Shown here: positions 7,559 through 19,800 of the stretch, in pieces | How positions within the stretch are numbered: the stretch's first letter is position 1 | Layout: each line of letters starts with the position of its first letter | NCBI GenBank assembly: GCA_964249915.1 | Contig: CAXUEL010000003.1 | Span: 1 to 47,127 of the forward strand | Reading direction: 5' to 3' | From: Lichenicola sp964249915 | GTDB taxonomy: Bacteria; Pseudomonadota; Alphaproteobacteria; Acetobacterales; Acetobacteraceae | DNA length: 47,127 bases | Notes under the pieces: model-generated | Told to the model about the DNA's origin: nothing | Seen by the model: the letters and a program-made list of their open reading frames with translations, nothing else | The model's database searches: none | Translations under genes and position numbers: made by a program

Positions 7559-9696
7559 CCGACATCCCGCCCGCCCTGCGCCTCGACGGCGCGCACGTGA
7601 CGCTGCTGCTGCTGCCGCGCGAGGCCAGTCCGGAGATCGCCTACTGGGGGCCGCGCCTGCCGGACGGGCTCGACCTTGCCGTGCTGCCGTCGCTGCGCAG
7701 CCGCGCGGTCGCCCGCAACGCGCTGGATCAGGACCACACCGACGCGCTGCTGCTGCCCACGCTCGGCGCCGGGCCGATGCGCCAGCCGGCCTTCGCCGCG
7801 GTGCGCGACGACGGGCGCGACTGGACCGCGGAGTTCCGGCTGGAGGCGGCGGATCACGTGGGATCGACGCTGGTCCTGCGCCTGGAGGACCCGGTGGCGC
7901 GGATCGGCTGCGTGCTCCGCCTCGGCCTGGCACCAGACGACGACGTGCTGGTCCAGGATTGCACGGTGGTGAACCGCGGCGACACCGCGCTCCGGGTCGA
8001 GCATCTCGCCGCCGGCGGCATCCTGTGGCCGCAGGGCGTCACGGAGCTGCTGTGCTTCGACGGCCACTGGGGCCACGAGTTCACCGAGCGGCGCACGGCG
8101 CTGGACGGCGGCAGCGTCACGGTGGAGAGCCGGCGCGGCCGCGGCTCGCACGAGCACGTCCCGGCCCTGATCGGCGGCCAGCCCGGCTTCGACGAAGGCT
8201 TCGGGCTGGTGCACGGCGTGCAGCTCGGCTGGAGCGGCAACCACCGCATCACCGCCGAGCGGCTGGAGGACGGGCGCAGCCTCGTGCTGGCCGGGCTGCT
8301 GCTGCATCCGGGCGAGCAGATCCTCGGTCCGGGAGGGTCGCTGGACGCGCCGACCGTCTACGCCACCCTGTCCGAGACCGGGCTCAACGGGCTGTCGCAG
8401 CGCTACCATCGCCACGTCCGCCGCCACGTGCTGCCGTTCTCGGCCGCGGCGATCCCGCGCCCGGTGACGCTGAACACCTGGGAGGGCAACTACTTCGACC
8501 ACGACCAGGGCACGCTGGAGGCGCAGGCCGACGCCGCCGCGGCGCTCGGCATCGAGCGCTTCGTGCTGGACGACGGCTGGATGCGCGGCCGCCACCACGA
8601 GCGCGCCGGCCTCGGCGACTGGGTGCCGGACCCGGGCAAGTATCCCGACGGGATCGGCCCACTGGCGGGGCACGTGGTAAGCCTGGGAATGCAGTTCGGG
8701 CTCTGGGTGGAGCCGGAATGCGTCAACCCGGACAGCGACCTGCACCGCGCCTTTCACGACGCGGTGCTGCACGTCGAGGGGCGCCCGCTGCGCACCGCGC
8801 GCCGGCAGCTGGTGGTCGACATCACCCGTCCGGAGGTCGCGTCGCGGATCGAGGGCCAGATCGGGGCCCTGCTGCGCGCGCACCCGATCGGCTACCTGAA
8901 GTGGGACATGAACCGCGACCTGGTCGCGGCCGCAGGGCAGGACGGGCGGCCCGCCTACCACCGCCACGTGCTGGCGCTGCACGCGATGATCGACCGCCTG
9001 CGCGCGGCGCATCCCGGCCTGGAGATCGAGAGCTGCGCGTCCGGCGGCGGCCGTCCCGATCTCGGCATGCTGCGTCGCACCCACCGCGTCTGGACCTCGG
9101 ACTGTACCGACGCGCTCGACCGCATCGCCATCCAGCGCGGCTTCTCGCGCCTGTATCCGCCCGAGGTGATGGGCGCGCACGTGTCGGCTAGCCCCAACCA
9201 CCAGACCGGGCGGGTGCACGCGCTCGGCTTCCGCGCGGCGGTGGCGCTGTTCGGCCATTTCGGCGTCGAGCTCGACCCGCTGCGCATGACGGAGGCCGAG
9301 CGCGCCGAGCTCGCCGGCTGGATCTTGCTGCACAAGCGGCTGCGCCCGCTGCTGCATGGCGGCCTGCACATGGCGGTGCCGAAGCGGGCAGGGCGGGAAG
9401 CCCGCGGCGTCGTCGCCGAGGACAGCCGCAGCGCCGCCTGGTGCGTGATGCAGACCGCCAGCGCCGACCGGCGCATCCCGGCGCCGCTGTGTCTGCCCGG
9501 CCTCGACCCCCGGGCGCGCTACCGGATCCGCGCTCCCGAGCCCCAGGCCGTTCCGGCGCGCAGCACCGAGGCGCACCGCCAGCTGTTCGGGGACGGGCTC
9601 GTGGTCCCGGGCTCCCTGCTGGTGCAGGCCGGGCTGGTGCTGCCGGAGATGCAGGCCGAGACCGCCCTCGTGCTGACCCTGGACGCGGAGGACTGA
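7555..9696 (+). CDS. Alpha-galactosidase, glycoside hydrolase family 36
   Basis: A 713-residue GH36 enzyme that removes terminal alpha-galactose from melibiose- and raffinose-type sugars. It has the usual N-terminal beta-sandwich, then a TIM barrel with NTWEGNYFDHD (about 307-317), DDGW (about 338-341), LWVEPE (about 383-388) and KWDMNRD at 449-455, where D451 is the expected nucleophile. SCASGGGRPD is followed by WTSDCTDALDR at 513-523, which holds the acid/base Asp (probably D516). No signal peptide is present, so it acts in the cytoplasm on imported sugar. It starts on the ATGA overlap with the permease gene. Length and motifs are complete. Confidence 0.93.
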   Translation: MTDIPPALRLDGAHVTLLLLPREASPEIAYWGPRLPDGLDLAVLPSLRSRAVARNALDQDHTDALLLPTLGAGPMRQPAFAAVRDDGRDWTAEFRLEAADHVGSTLVLRLEDPVARIGCVLRLGLAPDDDVLVQDCTVVNRGDTALRVEHLAAGGILWPQGVTELLCFDGHWGHEFTERRTALDGGSVTVESRRGRGSHEHVPALIGGQPGFDEGFGLVHGVQLGWSGNHRITAERLEDGRSLVLAGLLLHPGEQILGPGGSLDAPTVYATLSETGLNGLSQRYHRHVRRHVLPFSAAAIPRPVTLNTWEGNYFDHDQGTLEAQADAAAALGIERFVLDDGWMRGRHHERAGLGDWVPDPGKYPDGIGPLAGHVVSLGMQFGLWVEPECVNPDSDLHRAFHDAVLHVEGRPLRTARRQLVVDITRPEVASRIEGQIGALLRAHPIGYLKWDMNRDLVAAAGQDGRPAYHRHVLALHAMIDRLRAAHPGLEIESCASGGGRPDLGMLRRTHRVWTSDCTDALDRIAIQRGFSRLYPPEVMGAHVSASPNHQTGRVHALGFRAAVALFGHFGVELDPLRMTEAERAELAGWILLHKRLRPLLHGGLHMAVPKRAGREARGVVAEDSRSAAWCVMQTASADRRIPAPLCLPGLDPRARYRIRAPEPQAVPARSTEAHRQLFGDGLVVPGSLLVQAGLVLPEMQAETALVLTLDAED

Positions 9697-9701
9697 GCCC
9701 G

Positions 9702-10799
<1,098 letters not shown>

Positions 10800-10830
10800 G
10801 CCGCCGCCCCGAGATCCGGAGGAACCGTCC

Positions 10831-12798
10831 ATGCTGGGCGTCTGCTACTACCCGGAACACTGGCCGGAAGCCTGGTGGGCCGACGATGCCCGGGCGATGC
10901 GTCGTATGGGCATCACCCATGTCCGGATCGGCGAGTTCGCCTGGAGCCGGATCGAGCCCGAGCCGGGCCGCCTCGAGTGGGGCTGGCTCGACCGCGCGCT
11001 CGACGTGCTCGGCCACGCGGGCTTGCGCGTGGTGCTGGGCACGCCGACCGCGACGCCGCCACGTTGGCTGGTGCTGCGCCATCCCGGCATCCTGCCGGTC
11101 GATGCCCAGGGCCGGGTGCGCGGCTTCGGCTCGCGCCGCCACACCAGCTTCTCCTCGCCCGACTGGTGGCGGGAGTCCCGCCGCATCGTCGAGTTGCTGG
11201 CCGAGCGCTACGGCAGCCACCCGGCGGTCGTCGGCTGGCAGGTGGACAACGAGTTCGGCTGCCACGACACGGTGCTGTCCTACGGCCCGCACGACGTGGC
11301 GGCGTTCCGCGCCTGGCTGCGCGCGCGCTACGGCGACGTCGCCACCCTGAACGCGCGCTGGGGCGCCGTGTTCTGGTCCATGGAGGCCGCCAGCTTCGAC
11401 GAGATCGACGCGCCGGTGGGTGCGGTGACAGAGACCAACCCGATCGCCCGGCTGGACTACCGGCGCTTCAGCTCTGACCAGGTGGCGGCCTACGGCGCCA
11501 TGCAGGCGGCGATCCTGCGCGCTGGCTCGCCCGGCCGCTTCGTCACCCACAACTTCATGGGCTTCTTCACCGAGTTCGACCATTGGATGGTCGGGCGCGA
11601 GTACGACATAGCGAGCTGGGACTCCTATCCGCTCGGCTTCCTCGAGCGCTTCCCGTTCGACGACGCCGAGCGCGCCGGCTGGGCCGAAACCTCCCTGCCC
11701 GACATCGCCCCGTTCCACCACGACCTGTATCGCGGCGTCGGCCGCGGCCGCTGGTGGGTGATGGAGCAGCAGCCCGGCCCGGTGAACTGGGCGCGGCACA
11801 ACCCGGTGCCGAAGCCCGGCATGGTCCGGCTGTGGAGCTGGGAGGCGCTGGCGCACGGCGCCGAGGTGGTCAGCTACTTCCGCTGGCGCCAGGCGCCGTT
11901 CGCGCAGGAGCAGATGCATGCCGGGCTGCAACGGCCGGACCGCAGCCTGTCGGCCGGCGGACGGGAGGCCGGGATCGTCGGCCGCGAGCTGCACGACCTG
12001 CTGATGAGCCTGGGCACGGAAACCCTGCCGGACAGCGGGCGCGCCCCGGTGGCCATGGTGCTCGACTACGAGAGCCTGTGGATGGCCGACATCCAGCCGC
12101 AGGGCGAGAGCTTCGACGCGCTGCTGCTGCACTACCGCTGGTACGAGGCGGCGCGCCGCCTCGGCCTCGACGTCGACATCCTGCCGCCCGGCGCGCCGCT
12201 CGACGGCTACGCCGCCGTCCTGGTGCCGTCGCTGATGGTGGTCACGCCCGACGCGATGCAGGCCTTCGCCGCCGCGACCGGCGCCACGCTGCTGTTCGGG
12301 CCGCGCAGCGGCTCCAAGACTGGCGATTTCGCGATCCCGGAGACGCTGCCGCCGGGACCGCTCCAGTCCCTGCTGCCGTGCCGGGTGACGCAGGTGGCGT
12401 CGCTGCGGGACGGGCTGCGGCATCGTGTCGTCGGCGACGCGGTGGGGGGACACGCCGAGCGCTGGCGGGAATGGCTGGAGCCACGCGACGGCACTGCCTG
12501 CGTCGCCCGGTTCGCCGACGACAGCCCGGCCGTCATCCGCCACGACCGGATCCTGTATTGCGGCGCCTGGGCGGATGAGCCGCTGCTGTCCTCCCTGATG
12601 CGGCATGCGCTGCACGACCTGGCCGGGCTGCCGGTCGCCGAGCTTCCGCCCGGCGTCCGCCTGCGCCGGCGCGGCAGCCTGTGCTTTGCCTTCAACTACG
12701 GCGACGTGCCCTGGACGATCCCCGGATCGCCGGCGCTCCTGTTCGGCAACGAAACGCTCGATGCTCAGGACGCGGCCTGCTGGCAGGTTCCGGAATGA
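10831..12798 (+). CDS. Beta-galactosidase, glycoside hydrolase family 42
   Basis: A 655-residue GH42 enzyme hydrolysing beta-galactosides in the cytoplasm; no signal peptide is seen. The start MLGVCYYPEHWPEAWWADDA is characteristic of the family. The acid/base glutamate is E141 in VDNEFGCH and the nucleophile is E312 in WWVMEQQPG. The trimerisation domain (VAMVLDYESLW...) and a C-terminal small domain follow. GGAGGAACC stands 6-11 bases before the ATG. It is the last gene of the operon, 31 bases after the ATPase. With the GH36 enzyme it gives the locus capacity for both alpha- and beta-linked galactose. Confidence 0.94.
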   Translation: MLGVCYYPEHWPEAWWADDARAMRRMGITHVRIGEFAWSRIEPEPGRLEWGWLDRALDVLGHAGLRVVLGTPTATPPRWLVLRHPGILPVDAQGRVRGFGSRRHTSFSSPDWWRESRRIVELLAERYGSHPAVVGWQVDNEFGCHDTVLSYGPHDVAAFRAWLRARYGDVATLNARWGAVFWSMEAASFDEIDAPVGAVTETNPIARLDYRRFSSDQVAAYGAMQAAILRAGSPGRFVTHNFMGFFTEFDHWMVGREYDIASWDSYPLGFLERFPFDDAERAGWAETSLPDIAPFHHDLYRGVGRGRWWVMEQQPGPVNWARHNPVPKPGMVRLWSWEALAHGAEVVSYFRWRQAPFAQEQMHAGLQRPDRSLSAGGREAGIVGRELHDLLMSLGTETLPDSGRAPVAMVLDYESLWMADIQPQGESFDALLLHYRWYEAARRLGLDVDILPPGAPLDGYAAVLVPSLMVVTPDAMQAFAAATGATLLFGPRSGSKTGDFAIPETLPPGPLQSLLPCRVTQVASLRDGLRHRVVGDAVGGHAERWREWLEPRDGTACVARFADDSPAVIRHDRILYCGAWADEPLLSSLMRHALHDLAGLPVAELPPGVRLRRRGSLCFAFNYGDVPWTIPGSPALLFGNETLDAQDAACWQVPE

Positions 12799-13104
12799 TA
12801 TCCCGATCGCAAGGTTCCCTTGTGCACCGCCATGCACGGTTGCTGCTGCCGGGCACGACGCCACGCTCGGTTCCATCAGGAAACAGGTCTCGAAAGTCAC
12901 GTCTACCGAGCGATCTCCATGCGCAGGATCAAGTCGCCGGAACGTGAGCCCGGCTCAGGTCGTCCCGAATCCCCTGCTCGCCGGCTTCGAAGACGGTCCC
13001 GAAACTCATGTCGAGGCTTGCCTGCTGCTTCGGTCGGGCCTCGCCTCGCTGCGACCACCGGTCGGATCAAGCCCCTCGCAGCGCACGGGCCGCCAGGACT
13101 GCCG
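12799..13104. other. Intergenic region between galactoside operon and SDR gene
   Basis: These 306 bases hold no credible gene. A small hairpin, CAAGG-TTC-CCTTG, lies at 12810-12822, just after the beta-galactosidase stop, and could be a weak terminator. A second short repeat, GTGCA...TGCAC, follows at 12822-12837. The rest shows nothing I recognise. Confidence 0.4.
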
Positions 13105-13878
13105 TCACCCCCGCCCGAGGAACGGCATGGCGTTGGCCATGACCGTCAGGAACGGGATGTTGGTGTCGAGCGGCAGGGACGCCATCAGCACCACGCTGCG
13201 GCCGACGTCGCGCACGTCCATCATCGGCTCCACCGCCACGTGCCCGGCCGCTTGCTTGGCTCCGGTCTGCATCTTCGCCGCCATCGCGGTCGCGGCGTTG
13301 CCGATGTCGATCTGGCCGCAGGCGATGTCGAAGGCGCGGCCGTCCAGCGACAGCGTCTTGGTCAGGCCGGTGACCGCGTGCTTGGTCGCGGTGTAGGCGG
13401 CCGAGTCCGGACGCGGCGCGTGCGCCGAGATCGAGCCGTTGTTGATGATCCGGCCTCCGCGGGGTTCTTGCGCCTTCATCATCCGGAACGCGCCTTGCGC
13501 GCACAGGAACACGCCGGTCAGGTTGACCGACACCACCGTGTTCCAGTCCGCGAAGCTCAGCTCCTCGAACGGCACGCCCGACACGTTGGTGCCGGCGTTG
13601 TTGAACAGCAGGTCGAGCCGTCCGAACCGGGCGTCGATGGCGGCGAACAGCGCGTCCACCGAGACCGGATCGGATACGTCGGTCGTCCGCACCATCGTCC
13701 GAGGCGCCGCGTCGCCTGACAGCCCGACCGTCTCGTCCAGCTTCCGGGCATCCCGTCCGGCCAGCACGACCGACCATCCGTCCGCCAGCAGCGCCAGCGT
13801 CACCGCGCGGCCGATGCCGCTCCCGGCGCCGGTGACGAGCGCGATCCGGTTGTCCGGCGGGTCACGGTGATCTGCCAT
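13105..13878 (-). CDS. Short-chain dehydrogenase/reductase
   Basis: A 257-residue classical SDR. The NAD(P)-binding TGAGSGIG is at 16-23 and NNAG at 93-96. The catalytic set is N119, S149 in NNGSISAHAP, Y162 and K166 in AYTATK. It is the last gene of the minus-strand sugar-acid operon, 58 bases after the SMP-30 gene. Its C-terminus (VMANAMPFLGRG) is that of the common NAD(P)-dependent SDRs that oxidise sugars or polyols. The substrate cannot be read from sequence. The context of an importer, a lactonase and hexonate dehydrogenases points to a sugar or sugar acid. Confidence 0.9.
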   Translation of the reverse strand: MADHRDPPDNRIALVTGAGSGIGRAVTLALLADGWSVVLAGRDARKLDETVGLSGDAAPRTMVRTTDVSDPVSVDALFAAIDARFGRLDLLFNNAGTNVSGVPFEELSFADWNTVVSVNLTGVFLCAQGAFRMMKAQEPRGGRIINNGSISAHAPRPDSAAYTATKHAVTGLTKTLSLDGRAFDIACGQIDIGNAATAMAAKMQTGAKQAAGHVAVEPMMDVRDVGRSVVLMASLPLDTNIPFLTVMANAMPFLGRG

Positions 13879-13936
13879 GCTTCTGCCTCCTCGTCATGGG
13901 GTTGCGGTCGCCGTCGGCCGCAGGCGTCGGCGCCGG

Positions 13937-14845
13937 TCAAGGCCGGACGGCGCCGCGCCGGTTGAGATACACCGCATACACCTCGCTGCTGGCGCAGATG
14001 AACAGCCGGGTGTTGCGGTGGCCGCCGAAGCACACGTTGGACACCCCGTGCGGCAGCCGGATCCGCCCCAGCAGCTCGCCCTCGGGGCTGACGCAGTGCA
14101 CCCCGTCCCCGGCGCTGGTCCACACGTTGCCGTCCTCGTCGCAGCGGAACCCGTCCGCGGCACCCAGTTCCGGCGCGTAGAAGTCGCGTCCCTCGCCGAG
14201 CCGGCCGGTGCCGCCTTCGACGTCGAACGCCTGGATCCGGCGCTCGACGCTGTCGTCGTGCATCCGCCCGGTCTCGGCGACGTAGAGGCGGGTCTCGTCC
14301 GGCGAGAAGCACAGCCCGTTCGGGCAGGCGAAGGCATCGGTCGCCACGTCGAGCCGCCCGTCGCGCGGGTCGAAGCGGTACACCTGGCAGGGCAGCTCCT
14401 CCTCGGTGCGGCCCTCGCCCTCGTAGTCCATCGCGATGCCGTAATGCGGGTCGGTGAACCAGACCGTGCCGTCGGACTTCACCACCACGTCGTTCGGCGA
14501 GTTCAGCCGTCGGCCCTCGTACCGGTCGACCAGCGTGGTGAGGCTGCCGTCATGCTCGGTGCGCACCACCGCGCGCGCGCCGTGCAGGCAGGAGACCAGC
14601 CGCCCTTCCCGGTCGCGCGTGCCGCCGTTGGCATACCGGCTCGGCTGGCGATAGGTCGATAGGCCGACCCCCTCGATCCAGCGCATGATGCGGTTGTTCG
14701 GGATGTCGCTGAACAGCAGGCAGCCGGCGTCGCCGAACCAGACCGGACCCTCGGTCCAGCGGAACCCGTCCGCGATCCGCTCCGGCTGCGCGTTGAACAG
14801 GACGTAGCGGCGGAACCGCTTGTCCACCACCTCGAACGCGCTCAT
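13937..14845 (-). CDS. SMP-30/gluconolactonase family lactonase
   Basis: A 302-residue six-bladed propeller of the SMP-30/gluconolactonase family, which opens sugar lactones to aldonic acids with a bound divalent metal. Family hallmarks are RIADGFRWTEGPVWFGDAGC (metal-ligand Glu in the EGP), LNSPNDVVVKSDGTVWFTDP (Asn ligand), PNGLCFSPDETRLYVAE and DGFRCDEDGNVWTSAG (Asp region). It starts 3 bases after the binding-protein gene ends, so it is probably co-transcribed. It fits as the step turning a lactone made by a sugar dehydrogenase into the acid used by the neighbouring idonate and gluconate enzymes. Confidence 0.92.
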   Translation of the reverse strand: MSAFEVVDKRFRRYVLFNAQPERIADGFRWTEGPVWFGDAGCLLFSDIPNNRIMRWIEGVGLSTYRQPSRYANGGTRDREGRLVSCLHGARAVVRTEHDGSLTTLVDRYEGRRLNSPNDVVVKSDGTVWFTDPHYGIAMDYEGEGRTEEELPCQVYRFDPRDGRLDVATDAFACPNGLCFSPDETRLYVAETGRMHDDSVERRIQAFDVEGGTGRLGEGRDFYAPELGAADGFRCDEDGNVWTSAGDGVHCVSPEGELLGRIRLPHGVSNVCFGGHRNTRLFICASSEVYAVYLNRRGAVRP

Positions 14846-14848
14846 CCC

Positions 14849-15949
14849 TCAGCGTCCCCAGATCCGCTTGTAGGCGTCGCGGTAGTTGTTGTCCGGATCG
14901 TAGATGTCCTTCTTGCCGCCATCCAGGTCGACGTTCTTCGCCGTCACCAGGTGCACCGGCGCCACGTAGCCCGAGGCGGGCTGGCCGGCGAAGCCGCGGT
15001 TCATCTCGTCGACCACCTGCCAGCCCTGCAGCAGCAGCGGTTCCGGCACGGTGGCCGCCTGGAACTGGCCGCCGCGTATGCGCTCGTAGGCGGAGTTGCT
15101 GCCGTCGCCGGCGCTGATGTTGACCGGCGGCCCGGACGCCTCGCCGCCGGCCGAGATCAGGGGCGGGCCGATGAAGTCGTAGTACAGGTCGTTGATCGCC
15201 AGGCTGAAGGTCCACTTCGCGCCGTAGCGCTGCAGCAGCGAGGTGGTGAGCTGCGACATGCGGGTCGAGGTGTCGGCCAGCGGGGTGTCCTCGAACGACA
15301 GCACGCTGCAGCCCGGGACGGCCTGGATCTCGCCCTGCATCATCTTCGCCTTGGCCAGCGCGATCGCGTAGGCGCTGTCGGTGAAGATGACCACGCCGGC
15401 CTTGCCGCCGCTCTGCGCGATCGCGTAGTCGGCGGCCACCTTCGCCACCCGGGCGCTGTCGCTGCCGATGTTGCTGATGACGTGGTACTCCGCCATCGGC
15501 CCTGGCTTCGGGCCGCCATGCCAGGCGACGATGCGTATGCCGCTTCCCGCCGCCTGCTCGATGTCGGCGGCGTTCTGCACCACGTCGTAGCCGCCGATGA
15601 CGATGCCGTCCGGCTTCAGCGCCACCGCCTGGCTGAAGGCGGAATGGATGCCCGACACGCTGCCCTGTCCGTCCAGCACGCGCACGGTCCAGCCGATCGC
15701 CTGGCCGGCCTCCTTGACCCCGTCGCCGACCTCCTGGATGCCGCCGTTGCGCAGGTCGGCCGCCACGTAGATCACCGTCTTGCCCGAGGCGGCCTTGGGG
15801 CCGGTGGTTGGCCCGTCCCATTTCGAGGCGGGCGCGGTCGCCGCCGCGACCACCGCCTGCGCCTGCGACAGCGCGTCCCGCGCCGCCGCCGTGCCGGTGC
15901 CGGCGAGCAGGAGCGCCAGTCCGGCGCTCGTCTGGAGTCCTGGTTTCAT
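14849..15949 (-). CDS. Periplasmic sugar-binding protein (ribose/galactose type)
   Basis: A 366-residue type-1 periplasmic binding protein of the peripla_BP_4 class. The signal peptide is MKPGLQTSAGLALLLAGTGT, with cleavage near TAAA-RD. Lobe 1 contains KTVIYVAADLRNGGIQEVGD and KPDGIVIGGYD; lobe 2 contains GGKAGVVIFTDSAYAIALAK and WTFSLAINDLYYDF. It works with the RbsA/RbsC-like ATPase and permease just upstream in the operon. The ligand is unknown; gene context suggests a sugar, lactone or sugar acid. GGAAGCGGAACC precedes the ATG. Odd: it has a longer Asp-rich tail (DLDGGKKDIYDPDNNYRDAY) than typical ribose-binding proteins. Confidence 0.88.
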   Translation of the reverse strand: MKPGLQTSAGLALLLAGTGTAAARDALSQAQAVVAAATAPASKWDGPTTGPKAASGKTVIYVAADLRNGGIQEVGDGVKEAGQAIGWTVRVLDGQGSVSGIHSAFSQAVALKPDGIVIGGYDVVQNAADIEQAAGSGIRIVAWHGGPKPGPMAEYHVISNIGSDSARVAKVAADYAIAQSGGKAGVVIFTDSAYAIALAKAKMMQGEIQAVPGCSVLSFEDTPLADTSTRMSQLTTSLLQRYGAKWTFSLAINDLYYDFIGPPLISAGGEASGPPVNISAGDGSNSAYERIRGGQFQAATVPEPLLLQGWQVVDEMNRGFAGQPASGYVAPVHLVTAKNVDLDGGKKDIYDPDNNYRDAYKRIWGR

Positions 15950-16009
15950 GGTTCCGCTTCCCTGTTTTCGGCCCGCTTGGCGCGATGCCGTTGTTTGCAG
16001 ACCCGGTGC

Positions 16010-17052
16010 TCAGCGTCCGGGCGGCGGCGCCGGGCGCATAGCGCGCGCCATCACCCGCCTGCGCCCGGTCCAGCCGGCCAGCCCGATCGCGATCAGCAGG
16101 GTGGCGCCGTTGAAGGCCGGCTCCACCCAGAAGGCGCCGCCGAGCTGCTCGATCCCGGAGATGCCGATCGCCAGGATCACCACGCCGACCACCGTGCCCC
16201 AGATGTTGACCCGCCCCGGCGTGATGGTGGTGGAGCCGAGGAACGCGCCCACCAGCGCCGGCAGCAGGAACTCCAGCCCGACGCTGGCCTGCCCGACCCG
16301 CAGCCTGGCCGCCAGGATCACCCCTGCGAACGCGGTGATCACCCCCGACACCATGAAGGCGAGCATGACGTAGCGCCGGGTCGGGATGCCGTTCAGCTCG
16401 GCCGCGCGCGGGTTGGCGCCGATCGCATACAGGTAGCGCCCGAGCGGCGTGTACACCGACACCACCCACAGCACCGCCGCCAGCCCGACTACGTAGAAGG
16501 CCGGGACCGGCACGCCGCCGATGCGGGCGATGTCGAGCTCGAAGAAGGCGTGCGGCAGCCGGCCGATCACCTGCCGGCCGCCGGTCCACCACAGCGCCAC
16601 CGCATAGGTCACCGTGCCGGTGCCGAGCGTCGCGATGAAGCTGTCGATCTGCGCCACCTCGACCAGCAGCCCGTTGAGCAGGCCGAACAGGAGGCCCAGC
16701 GCCAACACGGCCAGCACCGCAAGCGGCCACGGCACCCCGTTGATCTGCAGCGAGATCGCCAGGACGTGCCACAGCACCACGCCGTAGCCGACGGTGAGGT
16801 CGATCTTGCCGGTCATCATCGGCACCGTGGCGGCCAGCGACAGCATCGCCACCACCGCCTTGTCGCTCAGGATGGAGCGGACGTTGAGCCAGGTCGGGAA
16901 GGTGTCGGGCAGGATCAGCGAGAACAGGAGCGCCAGCAGCACCGCCAGGATCACGAGGCCATACACCGGCAGCAGCCCCGCGACCTGCCGGCCGATCGGC
17001 AGGCCGCGCAGGCTGCCCGGCGCCGGCTCCAGCGCCGTGGACTTGAGCGAGT

Positions 17053-17056
<4 letters not shown>
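16010..17056 (-). CDS. ABC sugar permease (RbsC type)
   Basis: A 348-residue inner-membrane permease of the branched RbsC/XylH/FrcC class with about ten hydrophobic helices. Typical segments are IDLTVGYGVVLWHVLAISLQ, QIDSFIATLGTGTVTYAVAL, YAIGANPRAAELNGIPTRRY (the cytoplasmic loop contacting the ATPase) and VGQASVGLEFLLPALVGAFL. The start ATG overlaps the stop of the ATPase gene in an ATGA junction, indicating coupled translation. It forms the pore of the importer in the sugar-acid operon. Confidence 0.92.
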
Positions 17057-18603
<1,547 letters not shown>

Positions 18604-18618
18604 CGACGCCGGTCCCCT

Positions 18619-19674
18619 TCAGGCGATGGCCAGGTGCACCTTGATCGCCCGGCTGCGGTCGCCGGCCAGGGCGAAGGCCTCGTTGGCGTCGGCAAGCGGG
18701 AAGCTCGCCGACAGGATGGGCGCTATGTCGATCCGCCCCAGGGCCAGGGCCTCGACCGCGACGTCGAACGCGCCGTGGAACCGGAACGAGCCCACCAGGT
18801 CGATCTCGCGCGCCATCAGCAGGTTGACCGGCAGCGGCACCGCGCCCGGCGGCGGCATGCCGAGCTGCACGATGCGCCCGCCCGGGCAGACCAGCGACGG
18901 CAGCGCCGCCACGGATGCCGCCGCGCCGGTCGCCTCCATCGCCACGGCGAACCCGCCGACCGCCTGCGCCGCTTGCTCCAGTCGCTCCGGATCGGTCCGC
19001 ACGTTGATGGCCTCCGCCGCGCCCATGCGGCGCGCGATCTCCAGCGGCTGGTCGAACAGGTCGGTGATGGTGACCGCCGCCGCCCCGGCAAGGCGCGCGG
19101 CGGCCAGGCAGAGCAGCCCGATCGGCCCGGCGCCGGCGATCAGCACCTGCCGCCCCACCAGGGTCCCGGCGCGCGACACCGCATGCAGCGCCACCGCCAG
19201 CGGCTCGGCGCAGGCGGCGACGCGGAGCTCCATCCCGTCCGGCACCTTCACGCACTGGTCGACGCGCACCACGACGTGCTCGCAGAACCCGCCCTGCACG
19301 TGCGGCGTCAGCGCGGCACTGCCGAGGAAGCGCATGGCGCGGCACAGGTTGCCGCGCCCGGCGCGGCAGTACCGGCACTGCAGGCACGGCCGGCTCGGGT
19401 TGATCGCCACGGGCGTGCCGACCGAAACCGCGGCCGGCACCGGCCAGTCCCCGGACGGCGCCAGCTCGACCACGATGCCCGACACCTCGTGGCCCAGCGT
19501 GAGCGGCTCGCGCACCCGGAAGTCGCCGACGCCGCCCTTGTTGAAGTACGACAGGTCCGAGCCGCAGATGCCGCCCGCCGCGACGCGCACGCGCGCTTCT
19601 CCCGGCTCGAGGTCACGCTCGTCCCGATGTTCGACGCGCAGGTCGTGCGCCCCGTGCAGCACTGCCGCGAGCAT
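18619..19674 (-). CDS. L-idonate 5-dehydrogenase-like zinc alcohol dehydrogenase
   Basis: A 351-residue medium-chain zinc dehydrogenase. Catalytic zinc ligands are C37 (GGICGSD), H62 and E63 (GHE). The structural zinc cysteines are C97, C100, C103 and C111. The Rossmann motif is GAGPIG (about 175-180). The segment ICGSDLSYFNKGGVGDFRVR is the signature I associate with L-idonate 5-dehydrogenase, which oxidises L-idonate to 5-keto-D-gluconate. The neighbouring divergent gene resembles gluconate 5-dehydrogenase, the next enzyme in the known L-idonate pathway, which supports the assignment. Other polyol substrates such as sorbitol remain possible. It is the first gene of the minus-strand operon. 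Confidence 0.82.
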   Translation of the reverse strand: MLAAVLHGAHDLRVEHRDERDLEPGEARVRVAAGGICGSDLSYFNKGGVGDFRVREPLTLGHEVSGIVVELAPSGDWPVPAAVSVGTPVAINPSRPCLQCRYCRAGRGNLCRAMRFLGSAALTPHVQGGFCEHVVVRVDQCVKVPDGMELRVAACAEPLAVALHAVSRAGTLVGRQVLIAGAGPIGLLCLAAARLAGAAAVTITDLFDQPLEIARRMGAAEAINVRTDPERLEQAAQAVGGFAVAMEATGAAASVAALPSLVCPGGRIVQLGMPPPGAVPLPVNLLMAREIDLVGSFRFHGAFDVAVEALALGRIDIAPILSASFPLADANEAFALAGDRSRAIKVHLAIA

Positions 19675-19717
19675 GTCATCTCCCCGTCACCGCCGGTCTG
19701 GGACGCCGGCTCTTGCA

Positions 19718-19733
19718 ATGTGACCGCGCACAT
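19718..19733. promoter_or_regulatory. Palindrome in the divergent idonate/gluconate intergenic region
   Basis: ATGTG-ACCGCG-CACAT is a perfect 5-base inverted repeat with a 6-base centre. It sits in the 126-base gap between the divergently transcribed dehydrogenases and overlaps the end of a TTGCAA hexamer (19713-19718). It is a plausible operator for a GntR- or LacI-type regulator acting on both operons, but no regulator gene is adjacent. Confidence 0.35.
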
Positions 19734-19800
19734 CGCTATGCCACCTCCTCGCCGCCGACGGAAGCTCCATCGTTGCCGGCGAACGGGTGGGCGGAGGCGG

